Shown here: one piece after another, positions 8,279 to 18,080 of the stretch
How the letters are laid out: each line of letters starts with the position of its first letter
Numbering within the stretch: position 1 is the stretch's first letter
Assembly: GCA_964412815.1 (NCBI GenBank)
Contig: CAYPQF010000021.1
Coordinates: 248,001 to 312,000 of the forward strand
DNA length: 64,000 bases
Source: JAOAFZ01 sp964412815
Lineage (GTDB): Bacteria; Patescibacteriota; Microgenomatia; UBA1406; GWC2-37-13
Reading direction: 5' to 3'
Notes under the pieces: generated by a model
The model's database searches: none
What the model saw: only the letters and a program-made list of their open reading frames with translations
Told to the model about the DNA's origin: nothing
Program-made: the position numbers and the translations under genes

Positions 8279-10576
8279 TCAATTTACACTAGGGACACTC
8301 CATGATTCACCCTCGTATCTCCAAACCCTATCATCAAAGGAATTTATTAAATAATCGCGTTCTGCAACACTCGTAGTATAAAAGTGTTTTCCATATTGAT
8401 CACTCCAAAAGCGGAATACCGGTACCTGTCCCGCTTCATCTGAGGGATAGGCATACCAGGCAATTCCTTCATAATTCCAGAAATTATTTAGTGAGTTAAT
8501 CACGTAGTTTTTTTCGGCTTCACTGATGGTGTAAAAATGTGCTCCGAAAACAGGACTCCAGAACCGGTATACAGGATATGTATCAGCCTGTTGTGTCGCA
8601 TATGCATAATATGCAATATACTCAAACCGCCAGACTGAATCGGGAAAGGTATTCATGATGTACGAAAACTCACTCTCACTGCCGGAAAAAAAATGGCTTG
8701 CAAGCGCCGAGCTATAAAAACGGGTGATAAACATATAGCTAGTACCCGAAACGTTTTTCTTTGCGTTCATCAACTGATAAAGCCGGTACAGATTAAGACG
8801 CTTACCGGAGATATTTTTATCAGTGGTAATTTTGTCAGCTGTTGAGACCAGATAATTGACCAGCGTAGACGGGGAAGGGTTAACGGTAGATTTGGTAATT
8901 GATAAGACATACCCCAATGCTGCTGTCACATGAGGAGCCGCAAATGACGTGCCGTTTACCGTTGTCAGGGATGCCGCACTTACCGGTATCCCTTGTCCGG
9001 GAGCTGCAATATCAATTACCGGATTTGAGCCATCATAGGATGAGAACGAAGCACGTGCATCTGACTGGGTGGTTGCCGCAACAATAATGTTATTTGGAAC
9101 ATTTTTCCCGTCAACGTAATAAAATGACTCATTTTTAGCGCTGGAGCTACAAAAACTATTGCCGGAGCATTCAGAGTTACATTCAGCAGTGGTACGGGAC
9201 CCATAATTACTGGCAGCCTGCACAAACATAACACCGTCGGTATTAATCAGATTATTCAGCGTGTTTGAGAGGACATCTTCTGAGGCGTTAAACGGACAGG
9301 CAGAAGAGTAGCTGAAGTTAATAACATCGGCGCCGTTATCAACCGCATAATTAATGGCAAAGATGATATTTGACAACGATGCACCTCCCGTGTCATCGAC
9401 ATCGAGCACCATAATACGGCAGCGCGGACAGATACCGGCAATTCCATAACTGTTACTGATTTCTGCACCGATAATGGATGCTACGTTCTTTCCGTGACCG
9501 GTACTGTTAATACTGGATGCAGAACATGCAGTCGTGGTGTTATTCAAGGTATGATGCTGATAAAAGTTGCAGCCATACCGGTCGTCGATGTATCCATTTC
9601 CGTCGTCGTCAATGCCGTTTCCCGCAGTCTCACCGGTGTTAACCCACAACTTACCATCAAGATCCGGTTCGCTGGTGTTTACCCCGTTGTCCATGACGGC
9701 AACGGTGATGTCTTCGGTTCCCTGACTATAAAACATAGCTGAACCATATTCGATCTTAGAAAGATTCCACTGGGAAGAATAAAATGTATCATTTGGCGAA
9801 AAGGACGCAATATATTTGCGGTTTCCGGAGACATAGATGCCATCAGCATAGTACAGTTTTTCTGCAACTTCACTCAGTTTTTCCTTGCTGTCCTTTACGA
9901 AGAGAAACACTGTATCCGCACGCTTAAAATCGTACATAAAAACCTGTTTCTCGCGAGCGAGTTCTTCAGCAGTGGATATCAGCGTATTCACATCGTCAGG
10001 ACCTGCTTTCGAAAACTCAACACTGATGACAATATCATCGCTGTCAAAGTTTGGCGGTTGTAAACGCTCTTCCTGATTGGATCGTGCAGGTGGAGTGTTT
10101 GTAGGTGCCGACGTTGCTGTGGGAGCCTGTGTTGGGGTCTCCGGAACTGGAGTTTCTGTTGGTTGAGTTGTAGTCCCAACAGTTGGTGAAACCGATTCCT
10201 CAAGATCTGCCGAGAGCGTTGCTTCATCGGTTGCATCGGTATCGGGCAGTAGCAGGGGAGCATCACCTGGCTTTTGAGTAGGCTCCAGCGTAGCAGACGG
10301 AGCGTTTGTTGGCGGAACAGCTGTTGGAATTGACGCAGCAGAAGGTAGCGCGGTAGCACGGGGAACAGAAGTTGCAGTCGGTCCGGTAGTGGCAGGAGCA
10401 GACTGGGAACGTCGCACTGCGGTATTTGAGACAACGCCTGTTTGAGTTATTTCCACAGCACCTACAGAACGTAACCGTTCTTTGAGCGTATCGCGGTCTG
10501 CGGCCTGAACTCCAGGAACAAACGCAATCCCTAAAACCAGAGCAATATATACAGCAGTATGCTTCATACTACACAT
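8279..10576 (-). CDS. Secreted subtilisin-like serine protease (S8) with Pro/Thr linker and three C-terminal repeats
   Basis: About 765 residues. A signal peptide (residues 1-25, ending near VQA) is followed by a low-complexity Pro/Thr/Ala linker to about residue 180, a propeptide-like stretch, and an S8 catalytic domain. The triad is Asp296 in AVMDNGVN, His361 in GHGKNVAS (the usual HGTHVAG is altered) and Ser544 in NGTSFAAPHV. The last 150 residues hold three repeats of about 47 residues with the core RFWSxxFGxHFYT, like DUF5648-type cell-surface repeats. It is probably exported and displayed on the cell, perhaps acting on host or neighbour proteins. A second in-frame ATG at 10567 is an alternative start; a TATAGAAT element lies just upstream. 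Confidence 0.9.
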   Translation of the reverse strand: MCSMKHTAVYIALVLGIAFVPGVQAADRDTLKERLRSVGAVEITQTGVVSNTAVRRSQSAPATTGPTATSVPRATALPSAASIPTAVPPTNAPSATLEPTQKPGDAPLLLPDTDATDEATLSADLEESVSPTVGTTTQPTETPVPETPTQAPTATSAPTNTPPARSNQEERLQPPNFDSDDIVISVEFSKAGPDDVNTLISTAEELAREKQVFMYDFKRADTVFLFVKDSKEKLSEVAEKLYYADGIYVSGNRKYIASFSPNDTFYSSQWNLSKIEYGSAMFYSQGTEDITVAVMDNGVNTSEPDLDGKLWVNTGETAGNGIDDDGNGYIDDRYGCNFYQHHTLNNTTTACSASSINSTGHGKNVASIIGAEISNSYGIAGICPRCRIMVLDVDDTGGASLSNIIFAINYAVDNGADVINFSYSSACPFNASEDVLSNTLNNLINTDGVMFVQAASNYGSRTTAECNSECSGNSFCSSSAKNESFYYVDGKNVPNNIIVAATTQSDARASFSSYDGSNPVIDIAAPGQGIPVSAASLTTVNGTSFAAPHVTAALGYVLSITKSTVNPSPSTLVNYLVSTADKITTDKNISGKRLNLYRLYQLMNAKKNVSGTSYMFITRFYSSALASHFFSGSESEFSYIMNTFPDSVWRFEYIAYYAYATQQADTYPVYRFWSPVFGAHFYTISEAEKNYVINSLNNFWNYEGIAWYAYPSDEAGQVPVFRFWSDQYGKHFYTTSVAERDYLINSFDDRVWRYEGESWSVPSVN

Positions 10577-10611
10577 TTATTCTATACTGCCGCTCCGGAA
10601 AATGAAACCGA

Positions 10612-11601
10612 TTATCCTTTATGCGACATTTTAGATTTGTACCGTTCAAGATCAGCATCAACCATCATCTTGACGAGTTCTTCGAATGATACTTTTGGCT
10701 CCCATCCGAGCTTATTCTTTGCTTTATCAGCACGTCCGCGAAGGTGAGGTACTTCTGCAGGGCGCTTATACTTTGGATCCACGACTACATAGTTTTTCCA
10801 GTCGTTAATGCCGACATATTCAAATGCAGTACGCACCAGATCTTCGACGGTCTGGCACTGGCCGGTAGCAACAACATAATCATCGGGTTCATCTGCCTGA
10901 AGCATCAGATACATAGCTTCTACATAATCTCCGGCAAAACCCCAGTCACGCTTGGCGTCCAGGTTTCCCAAGTGCAGCTTTTCCTGTAATCCGAGTTTGA
11001 TCTGAGCGACTCCATCGGTAACTTTGCGGGTAACAAACTGCTTGCCGCGAATAGGCGATTCATGATTAAACAGAATGCCGTTGCAGCCGAAGATACCATA
11101 CGACTCTCGATAGTTAACAGTAATCCAGTAGCCGTAGACCTTGGCAACACCATACGGGCTACGTGGATGGAATGGCGTATTTTCGTCCTGGTACCCTTCG
11201 TCATGACTGACACCGAACATCTCGGAAGTAGAAGCCTGATAAAAACGTGCATTCGGAGCAAACTGCTTAATAGCGTTTAGCATATATAACACGCCCAGAG
11301 AATTGACTTCGGTCGTAAGTTTTGCTTGTTCAAAAGAGGAATGAACGAATGACTGTGCACCCAGATTATAGATTTGGTCCGGACGAATAGACTTGATGAT
11401 GTTATGCAGTGATGTTTCGTCAGTTAAATCACCTTCGATAAATTCGATGTCGTTTCTAACACCAACAAAATCAAGATTTTCAAAGTTCGGGTTGGAATAA
11501 CGGCGAATCAAGCCATAGACTTTATATCCTTTTTCAAGCAGTAACTTAGCTAAATATGGTCCATCCTGACCAAGAATACCGGTAACGAGTGCTTTTTTCA
11601 T
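10612..11601 (-). CDS. gmd: GDP-mannose 4,6-dehydratase
   Basis: About 329 residues, the usual length. The glycine motif GILGQDGPYLAKLLL is at the N-terminus. The substrate and catalytic region contains YNLGAQSFV, STSEMFG, SPYGVAKVYGYW (YxxxK) and GILFNHESP, all canonical for Gmd. It converts GDP-D-mannose to GDP-4-keto-6-deoxymannose in the cytoplasm, feeding the fucose-synthase-like enzyme at 6245. The C-terminal part has the GRADKAKNKLGW motif of the family. A TATAAT on the minus strand about 35 nt upstream is its likely promoter; no Shine-Dalgarno is seen. Confidence 0.95.
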   Translation of the reverse strand: MKKALVTGILGQDGPYLAKLLLEKGYKVYGLIRRYSNPNFENLDFVGVRNDIEFIEGDLTDETSLHNIIKSIRPDQIYNLGAQSFVHSSFEQAKLTTEVNSLGVLYMLNAIKQFAPNARFYQASTSEMFGVSHDEGYQDENTPFHPRSPYGVAKVYGYWITVNYRESYGIFGCNGILFNHESPIRGKQFVTRKVTDGVAQIKLGLQEKLHLGNLDAKRDWGFAGDYVEAMYLMLQADEPDDYVVATGQCQTVEDLVRTAFEYVGINDWKNYVVVDPKYKRPAEVPHLRGRADKAKNKLGWEPKVSFEELVKMMVDADLERYKSKMSHKG

Positions 11602-11693
11602 AACAAGAGAAAATGGTAATACGAAATTACTAATTATTATATCCTACCATAGAGATTTTGTTTTCGCTGAGATTATTGTAAACCCGTATACAG

Positions 11694-12970
11694 TTACTCT
11701 GTCCCGCGCAGTATCGGATGCCCTTCCCGGAACCAGATGATCGCATGGGGAATTAACAAAACAGCCGCAAAAAATAGAAATGTCCAGGACTGCACAACCG
11801 AATACAACGATCCGGCAATGATGGGAGTAATTGCCTGACCTAACGAAAACAGTGATGAATCAAGACCGATAATCGCGCCCTGTTTTGTTGGATCTACCTG
11901 GTGGGTTAGAATTGTCTTAAAGACCGGCTGTGCGACAGACACGCCCACCATCAGGATATATGCAATGACAAAAAAGCCGACAACACCACTGACATATCCC
12001 AGTTCAGCCGTCATATATGGCAGTCCAGTGAGCAACAAAAATCCGGTGAGTAATGCCAGAATGCTCACATAGAGCGCCTTGAGATCGCCCAGATGCTTTG
12101 AGAGATATGGTGTTACAACCAACTGGTTAAAAACAGAGAATACCCCCAACGCACTTAACGCCAGACCAATCATGTTGGTCGTAAACTGAAACTGGCGCTG
12201 GAGCATCAGGGTAAGCAGAGTCGTGTAAGACGCAAATGTGAGCGCAAAAAAGATTCTGATAAAGAGCAGATCCATAACCACCGGTTCGAGCGAAACTGGG
12301 TAAACTGACGAATAAGGTTAAGATGTTCCAGCCAGTGCACATCTACATGAGCATCACGTTTTGATTCCGGCAGGGATTCAGGTAACCCAAACTTGATATA
12401 GAGCCAGGTAATAACAGAGATCATGAACGCAACAATCGCCGTTCCCAGGTATCCAATCTCAGTCGCAGCTGAGATACCGCCGATAGAAGGGCCTAACAAA
12501 AAGCCAATACCAAATGTGGCACCAACCAGACCATAAATTCTGGAACGGTTTTGAGGGGTAGTTTCATCGGAAATCCAGGCATCTGCCACAGAGATATTGC
12601 CGCCGGTAATTCCATCTACCACGCGAGAAAAGGCAATAACAATCAGCGGCAGTGCGATGCCACCGATAGCTATGTCACCGGGGATAAAATACGCGGCACC
12701 AAAAATCACCCAGCTGAGGGTAGTACCTGCCTGACTAATCAGTAACAATGGTTTTCGGTCATACTTGTCGCTGAGCGCCCCCAGCACCGGTGCGTCCAGA
12801 AATTGAAACAGCGCGTAAGAAGAAAGCAATGCGCCATACAGAGTCCCCACATACTGAGGTTCTACATAGCGTTCAACCACAGAGGGAAGTACCGGAATTA
12901 ACAGAGAAAACCCGATTACATTGACAAACGTCAGCAGCAAAATAGGGAGAAACTTCTGTATGGTATTCAT
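11694..12970 (-). pseudogene. MFS transporter (TetA-like drug/proton antiporter) broken by a single frameshift
   Basis: The N-terminal half (12970 down to about 12290) starts MNTIQKFLPILLLTFVNV and carries the MFS loop motif GALSDKYDRKPLL. The C-terminal half continues in another frame from about 12290 to 11694, starting near EPVVMDLLFIRIFF. Joined, they make a normal 12-helix transporter of about 425 residues resembling TetA-type antiporters. The break falls near the minus-strand reading TTTCGCTCGAACCG around 12285-12300, where one missing base would restore the frame. It is either a real pseudogene, a very recent mutation or an assembly error. It lies 20 nt downstream of the regulator gene at 12991. 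Confidence 0.85.
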
Positions 12971-12990
12971 AGCACGGGAACAATTGATAA

Positions 12991-14295
12991 TCAGGAGCGA
13001 GGTTGGAGCATAAACCCACGGGTTTTTACCGTCTGAATCGTATAGACGCTTTCTGCTTTTTTCAGTTTATTGCGAAGACGTGCAACTAATCGATCTACTG
13101 CCCAGTCTGAGACTCCCAGTTCATTACACTCCGGCCAAACCGTGCGAACAATTTCTTCCCGCTCGCAGATCTCGTTTTCGTGTTGTTTCAGTATATCAAA
13201 CAGCAACTGTTCTTTTTTTGTTAAGTTTTCAGACTGTTTCGCTTTTTTGTTATAGACATCCTTTCGCATCATGTAGTGGTGAAAGAGTGTACTGAAAATA
13301 CAGTGTTTTTGATTGATATATCCGGCATTCCACAGGTATCGGGCCTGATCCATTTCATCCTTGCTGTAGTTGGTACACTTGTCTCCGGACTTAATGATGG
13401 TCTCTTTTTCCACATCATTGAGTGTAGAAAACAACTCTTCGGACTGAAGGGTAAGCCGTTCTTCCTGCGCCAGATGGTCAAACCAGTTTTTTGGAAGCGT
13501 TCCGTTTTTATCGAGTAATTCTTTTAAGACAATTAACGACAGGTGAATGTATTGCACATGGCCTCCGGAGGCAAGTAAAATCTCTTTTTCCACCTCCTCT
13601 GGTAGGGTGATATGGTATTTCTGTTTGATAGTATCACTAATAATCCGTGAGTCTTCGATATTTCCGGGCTTGAGATATTGCTGGTGGTAAAACGTAGAGA
13701 TTGCCGTTTTTGAAAAGACATCAGGGATTAAGTCATGCAACTCGCGATAGGTAGTAAAGACATAACAAAGCCGGTGGGCAGTTGCTTCAACCAGTCCTTT
13801 CAGGTTACTCAGCAGTTCTGGTTTGGCTGTTTTATTCAACCGGTCAAACCGGAGAAAAAAGAGGGTCGGATAAAATCCTTTGTTCGCGATCTCAGTCAGT
13901 GTTTCCCGAATGGCGTCAACTATATAAAACTGATCCTGAAGCTGAATACTACGCATAAAGTGCGAGTTTACCAGCTCACGGAACGGTTCCAGATCCTCAT
14001 TTCGGTTTACCAGGTCTACAATGCGCTTCAACGTAAGTGTCCAGAAGGGGACCAGCTCTATCTCGATCAGATCGTTCAGATCCACGGGAATAAAGAGATG
14101 ACGGTCAGACGGATGGATATAGGTACGGACAATATCATCATGGTACAAAAAGAAGCGAAGGAAGTTACTGATTCCGACACGTTTCATACCAATAAGCTCA
14201 ACCGAGTTACGGCTGGCAAGGCTTTCTCCTAACTGTTTCGCATCATCCTGGCGAAATGTCACCGGGTAACGCTGCTCGTCCCGCGTTATTATCAT
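12991..14295 (-). CDS. P-loop ATPase-like regulator with C-terminal OmpR/PhoB-type winged helix
   Basis: About 434 residues. The first 300 look like an AAA/STAND-type NTPase; the Walker A region reads IGMKRVGISNF, where the catalytic lysine position is replaced, so nucleotide hydrolysis may be lost. A Walker B-like strand is seen in PTLFFLRFDRL. The last about 90 residues (LTKKEQLLFDIL to VKTRGFML) match a trans_reg_C winged-helix DNA-binding domain. The start at 14295 is preferred over 14325 because a TACAAT box on the minus strand lies 9 nt before it. It probably regulates the MFS transporter gene directly downstream; target and ligand unknown. Confidence 0.75.
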   Translation of the reverse strand: MIITRDEQRYPVTFRQDDAKQLGESLASRNSVELIGMKRVGISNFLRFFLYHDDIVRTYIHPSDRHLFIPVDLNDLIEIELVPFWTLTLKRIVDLVNRNEDLEPFRELVNSHFMRSIQLQDQFYIVDAIRETLTEIANKGFYPTLFFLRFDRLNKTAKPELLSNLKGLVEATAHRLCYVFTTYRELHDLIPDVFSKTAISTFYHQQYLKPGNIEDSRIISDTIKQKYHITLPEEVEKEILLASGGHVQYIHLSLIVLKELLDKNGTLPKNWFDHLAQEERLTLQSEELFSTLNDVEKETIIKSGDKCTNYSKDEMDQARYLWNAGYINQKHCIFSTLFHHYMMRKDVYNKKAKQSENLTKKEQLLFDILKQHENEICEREEIVRTVWPECNELGVSDWAVDRLVARLRNKLKKAESVYTIQTVKTRGFMLQPRS

Positions 14296-14421
14296 ATTGT
14301 AGTTATTGTACCTCAGAATAGGCAAAATAGGAAATCCAGCGCATTTTCCTGCCAGCTCGAGTGTTCATCTGGTAGAATGATTACACCTCCGATATTACAC
14401 ATTACTATTTATGTTACTGCT

Positions 14422-15789
14422 ATGGCAATTCAAACAATCAATCCGGCTACTGGAGAAGTAATCGAAACATTTACTCCTGAAACCTGGGAAACCGTAAATA
14501 CAAAGTTAACACAGGCACATCAAGCCTTCCAATCATGGAAAAAGACTTCTTTTCAAGAACGTGCAACACTGTTTAAAAAACTGGCAGAGGTGATCGGGGA
14601 GAACATGGATGAGTACGCCCGGTTGAATACACTTGAGATGGGGAAGCCAATCAGTCAGTCAAAATCAGAACTGGAAAAATGTGCCAAAGGATGTCTCTTT
14701 TACGCTGAAAATGCGGAGCGCATTCTGGCAGATCAACATGTTGACACAGAATTTGCCCATAGTTATATCCGTCATGACCCCTTAGGGATAATTCTTGCCG
14801 TTATGCCATGGAACTTCCCGTTCTGGCAAGCAATGCGCGCTGCCGCACCGGCTCTTATGGCAGGCAATGTAATGGTTTTGAAACATTCATCTAACGTGAC
14901 TAAATGTGCCCTTGCGATTCAGGATATGTTCCTGAAAGCAGGTTTCCCGGAACACATCTTTACCACCATTCTGGTGAAAGGATCAGATATGGAACGGGTA
15001 ATTGCAGATGACCGGATCGAAGCAGTCACCGTGACTGGCAGCGAAGAGGCCGGCCGCCGGATTGCTGCAATGGCAGGCGAACATCTAAAAAAAACCGTCC
15101 TGGAACTCGGTGGATCAGATCCGTTTATTATCCTCGAAGACGCAGATATGGATATGACCGTTAAAAACGCGGTTCTGGCACGTGTTCGAAACACCGGACA
15201 AAGCTGTACTGCGGCAAAACGCTTTATTGTGGTCGAATCCCGCGCGGATGCTTTTACTGAACGATTCGTGGAAGGGGTAAAAAAGCTGAAGATCGGAGAC
15301 CCCATGGATCCCTCAGTTGAAATTGGCCCAATTGCCCGTGAAGATCTGATGGAACAACTGGATCATCAGGTACAGAAATCGGTCCAGATGGGAGCAGAGC
15401 TACTCTTGGGTGGTAAATGTATGACAGACAGAGAGGGATACTACTACGAACCAACCGTCCTGGCGCAGGTCACCAAGGGTATGCCGGCATATGATGAAGA
15501 AATTTTCGGCCCTGTTGCGTCCATCATTGTGGTTAAAGATGAAGCCGAAGCAATTCAGGTTGCCAATGATACCCATCTGGGACTGGGTGCCAGTATCTGG
15601 ACATCTGATATTGATAATGCGCGTAGATTGGCTGGACAGATCGAAGCAGGAAACGTCTTTATTAATAAGATGGTGACATCTGATCCTCGTTTACCGACCG
15701 GTGGCGTCAAAAAATCAGGCTATGGCCGTGAACTGGGAGAACATGGCATCAAAGAGTTCGTCAATATAAAGTCTGTAATTGTCGAGTAA
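14422..15789 (+). CDS. NAD(P)-dependent aldehyde dehydrogenase (succinate-semialdehyde dehydrogenase-like)
   Basis: About 455 residues of the ALDH superfamily. The start NPATGEVIETF, the active-site ELGGSDPF with Glu228, and NTGQSCTAAKRF with the nucleophile Cys262 are all present, as are MPWNFPFWQ and TGSEEAGR for NAD(P) binding. Closest in style to GabD/succinate-semialdehyde dehydrogenases, which oxidise semialdehydes to acids. I take the ATG at 14422 as start because similarity begins there (AIQTINPATG); an in-frame ATG at 14377 gives an unconvincing extension. One base separates its stop from the SDR gene, so they are an operon. Confidence 0.9.
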   Translation: MAIQTINPATGEVIETFTPETWETVNTKLTQAHQAFQSWKKTSFQERATLFKKLAEVIGENMDEYARLNTLEMGKPISQSKSELEKCAKGCLFYAENAERILADQHVDTEFAHSYIRHDPLGIILAVMPWNFPFWQAMRAAAPALMAGNVMVLKHSSNVTKCALAIQDMFLKAGFPEHIFTTILVKGSDMERVIADDRIEAVTVTGSEEAGRRIAAMAGEHLKKTVLELGGSDPFIILEDADMDMTVKNAVLARVRNTGQSCTAAKRFIVVESRADAFTERFVEGVKKLKIGDPMDPSVEIGPIAREDLMEQLDHQVQKSVQMGAELLLGGKCMTDREGYYYEPTVLAQVTKGMPAYDEEIFGPVASIIVVKDEAEAIQVANDTHLGLGASIWTSDIDNARRLAGQIEAGNVFINKMVTSDPRLPTGGVKKSGYGRELGEHGIKEFVNIKSVIVE

Positions 15790-15790
15790 G

Positions 15791-16573
15791 ATGAAAAAAC
15801 AAACCGTACTCATCACAGGAGCATCCGGTGGGATTGGCCTTGAATTTGCCCGATTATTCGCGAAAGAAGGCTTTATCCTGGTACTGGTTGCTCGTTCGGG
15901 TGACGCATTAGACACAATTGCATCCGAATTGCATACCTCCTATGGAACGACCGTATACTCGATTAGTGCTGACCTTTCCGAACAGGATGCTGCCGCTCAC
16001 CTTATAAAAAAACTTGCATCCAAAAATCTACAGATAGATATTCTCGTCAACAATGCCGGGTTTGGTGACTTTAGTCCCTTTCTGACGGCAGATATCAAAA
16101 AGCTAAAGGCCATGATGATGTTGAATATGGTGACATTAACAGAGCTGACCCGACTGCTCATTCCGCAGATGGCAGAACGAAAGCGGGGAAAGATCTTAAA
16201 CATTGCCTCTACCACCGCGTTTTTGCCCGGGCCACTCATGGCAGTGTATTACGCCACCAAAGCATATGTACTTTCGTTTTCGGAAGCTATTGCATACGAA
16301 TTAAAAGATTCAGGAATCTCGGTAACGGCTCTCTGCCCCGGACCGACCGCATCCGGATTTCAACAGGCATCACATATGGATAAATCTGCCATTGTGAATG
16401 GAAAAAAATTGCCAACCGCTGCAGAAGTAGCTCAGTACGGATACGACGAACTGATGAAAGGGACCACTGTTGCAATTCATGGGTGGGGAAATAAGCTTAT
16501 GACCATCTTCATAAAATTTATTCCCCGGAGCATTATTCCGCGGATTGTAGCTTCTCTGCAAAAAGAAGTCTGA
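15791..16573 (+). CDS. Short-chain dehydrogenase/reductase (classical SDR)
   Basis: About 260 residues. The cofactor motif TGASGGIGLEFA is at residues 8-19, NNAGFG follows at about residues 84-89, and the catalytic Ser-Tyr-Lys set appears as NIASTTAF and YYATKAYV. The C-terminus has the CPGPTASGF segment of this branch, which resembles DltE-like and fatty-aldehyde-related SDRs. It starts with ATG at 15791, right after the aldehyde dehydrogenase stop (TAA-G-ATG), implying translational coupling and a joint role in aldehyde or alcohol redox. Substrate unknown. Confidence 0.9.
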   Translation: MKKQTVLITGASGGIGLEFARLFAKEGFILVLVARSGDALDTIASELHTSYGTTVYSISADLSEQDAAAHLIKKLASKNLQIDILVNNAGFGDFSPFLTADIKKLKAMMMLNMVTLTELTRLLIPQMAERKRGKILNIASTTAFLPGPLMAVYYATKAYVLSFSEAIAYELKDSGISVTALCPGPTASGFQQASHMDKSAIVNGKKLPTAAEVAQYGYDELMKGTTVAIHGWGNKLMTIFIKFIPRSIIPRIVASLQKEV

Positions 16574-16579
16574 GCTGGG

Positions 16580-16714
16580 TTATCGGCTGAACAGCAGTGT
16601 CACATACACTGCATAAGCTACCAACAGCATCAACATTACCGTAATTACCCACACGCGTACGCGTAGTTTGTGGGCGTGATGTGGATGTTTTTTTTGAGTT
16701 GTTTTTCGTGGCAT
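16580..16714 (-). CDS. Small single-pass membrane protein (44 aa)
   Basis: A short frame: a very basic N-terminus rich in Lys, Arg and His (MPRKTTQKKHPHHAHK) followed by one hydrophobic helix (VWVITVMLMLLVAYAVYV) and a short tail ending FSR. It starts 12 nt after the Pro-rich membrane protein gene at 16727 on the same strand, so it likely shares that transcript. The basic N-in, helix, short outside tail design is typical of small bacterial membrane regulators or assembly factors. No family recognised; coding status rests on operon position and amphipathic design. Confidence 0.5.
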   Translation of the reverse strand: MPRKTTQKKHPHHAHKLRVRVWVITVMLMLLVAYAVYVTLLFSR

Positions 16715-16726
16715 AAAGTCTGATAA

Positions 16727-17965
16727 TTATTGAGCCATTCCACTTTGAGCAGCACCCTGACCTTGAGCAGGAGCAGATTGAGTTGTTCCCTGGCCTTGAC
16801 TGTCCAACGTAGCGTCAGGTCCTCCTCCCGGAACTCCACCCGGCAGTCCTTCGGAACCGGCTCCCTGATTCTGCCCTTCAATTGCGGGATAGTTTTCAAC
16901 ATCCTGTTCGACAGCTTGTCCGGATAATTCTTCTGGGGTAGGAACACTAAAGTCAAATGATGTGCCAATCTGTGCAGGTACCATATCAAATACTTCCGAT
17001 GTCCATTCATACCGGAGTGTATAACTCACCCCATTCTGTTCAAATTGAGCCAGCCATGTTTTGGCCATTCCGTTTGCTGAATAATTCATCTCAAACTGTT
17101 TTGCCGGTACGCCTGCAATCTGAATATCTTCGAGACGAGTCAGGGTGTAGTTTGTATCCGGTCCTTCCACCATCTCTGTTGTCCCCGCTTCCATGTTGGC
17201 AAGTTGATCGACCGAGTTACCCGGAAGTACCGGCTCTGCCGGCTCTCCTATAAACAGGGTAAAGCGCCAGTCATCAATCGAAGTAGTCTCCATCAGTGTT
17301 GTTCCTGCCTGGGGATCTGTCGACTCTGTTTGTGCGATAGCTGCTTTTGACTCGACAATAAACTCTGTTGCTGTCTGGGTAATACAGGTATCGTTGTCAC
17401 AGTTGGCAGATTGCGGTAAATCAACGCGGAACCGCTGCCCGTCAGTGTAGGTACGAATCGCAAGCCGGCCGACATCTGCTGACTCGGTTGCGTCCGGTTG
17501 CATTGGCATCTCAACCTGCATGGTAGGGGAGGCAGGAGCTGGTGACGGGGCTGTTGCTACAGCCTTGGGAGCAGAACTTCTCCCAATCAGATAGCCAAGC
17601 ATGATTCCTACAACCAGGATTCCCAGCATGATCAGGGCAATGGTAGGGTTAATTTTTGGTTTCGTTCCGTCATCTTCGGAGATATGTGGCACTACAGGAG
17701 GTTCTGGAGAGTCAGTTGAAGGCTCGTGGGGTGGAATGTACCCGGAACCTAACGGGGAAGGAGTTGCATGCATATGTGAGCTTGCAGGTGCGGAAGGAGC
17801 AGCAGGCATGGAAGGGGAATATGGATACGATGGACTGGAAGGAGATCCTCCCGGCATTGATGGATTTGATGACGAGACCGGTTGCGGTGTCGAAGGCATC
17901 GACGGGGAACTGGCTGGAGTGGTAGGCTGAAACGGGTTTGACGATGGCGAATTCTGATTATCCAT
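16727..17965 (-). CDS. Pro/Ser-rich membrane-anchored protein with extracytoplasmic domain
   Basis: About 412 residues. The cytoplasmic N-terminus (residues 1-115) is a Pro/Ser/Met low-complexity stretch, followed by one membrane helix (IALIMLGILVVGIMLGYLI) and an outside domain of about 270 residues ending in a Gly/Gln-rich tail. The architecture repeats that of the protein at 35425. The start at 17965 (MDNQNSPSS) is chosen because a TATACT box (17973-17978, minus strand) sits 7 nt before it, giving a leaderless mRNA, while the longer frame to 18001 would cross the promoter. Function unknown; a single disulfide is possible (two Cys in CDNDTC). Confidence 0.7.
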   Translation of the reverse strand: MDNQNSPSSNPFQPTTPASSPSMPSTPQPVSSSNPSMPGGSPSSPSYPYSPSMPAAPSAPASSHMHATPSPLGSGYIPPHEPSTDSPEPPVVPHISEDDGTKPKINPTIALIMLGILVVGIMLGYLIGRSSAPKAVATAPSPAPASPTMQVEMPMQPDATESADVGRLAIRTYTDGQRFRVDLPQSANCDNDTCITQTATEFIVESKAAIAQTESTDPQAGTTLMETTSIDDWRFTLFIGEPAEPVLPGNSVDQLANMEAGTTEMVEGPDTNYTLTRLEDIQIAGVPAKQFEMNYSANGMAKTWLAQFEQNGVSYTLRYEWTSEVFDMVPAQIGTSFDFSVPTPEELSGQAVEQDVENYPAIEGQNQGAGSEGLPGGVPGGGPDATLDSQGQGTTQSAPAQGQGAAQSGMAQ

Positions 17966-17972
17966 ATATCTC

Positions 17973-17978
17973 AGTATA
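17973..17978 (-). promoter_or_regulatory. -10 box of a leaderless promoter for the 17965 gene
   Basis: TATACT on the minus strand, 7 nt from the ATG at 17965. Transcription would start at or next to the A of the start codon. This decides the start site of the Pro/Ser-rich protein. Confidence 0.6.
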
Positions 17979-18013
17979 GAAAAGGAGTCACCAAGATACA
18001 ATAGTAATCAAAT

Positions 18014-18041
18014 TTGATCTTAGAGTAAAATACTATATAAT
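18014..18041 (+). promoter_or_regulatory. Sigma70-type promoter of GC-rich cassette A
   Basis: TTGATC (18014-18019), 16 nt spacer, TATAAT (18036-18041). A leader of about 30 nt follows, with the Shine-Dalgarno AAGGAGG at 18068-18074, six bases before the ATG at 18081. Confidence 0.65.
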
Positions 18042-18080
18042 ATACCTAGAACACAGTAACACGCTGGAAGGAGGACCCGA

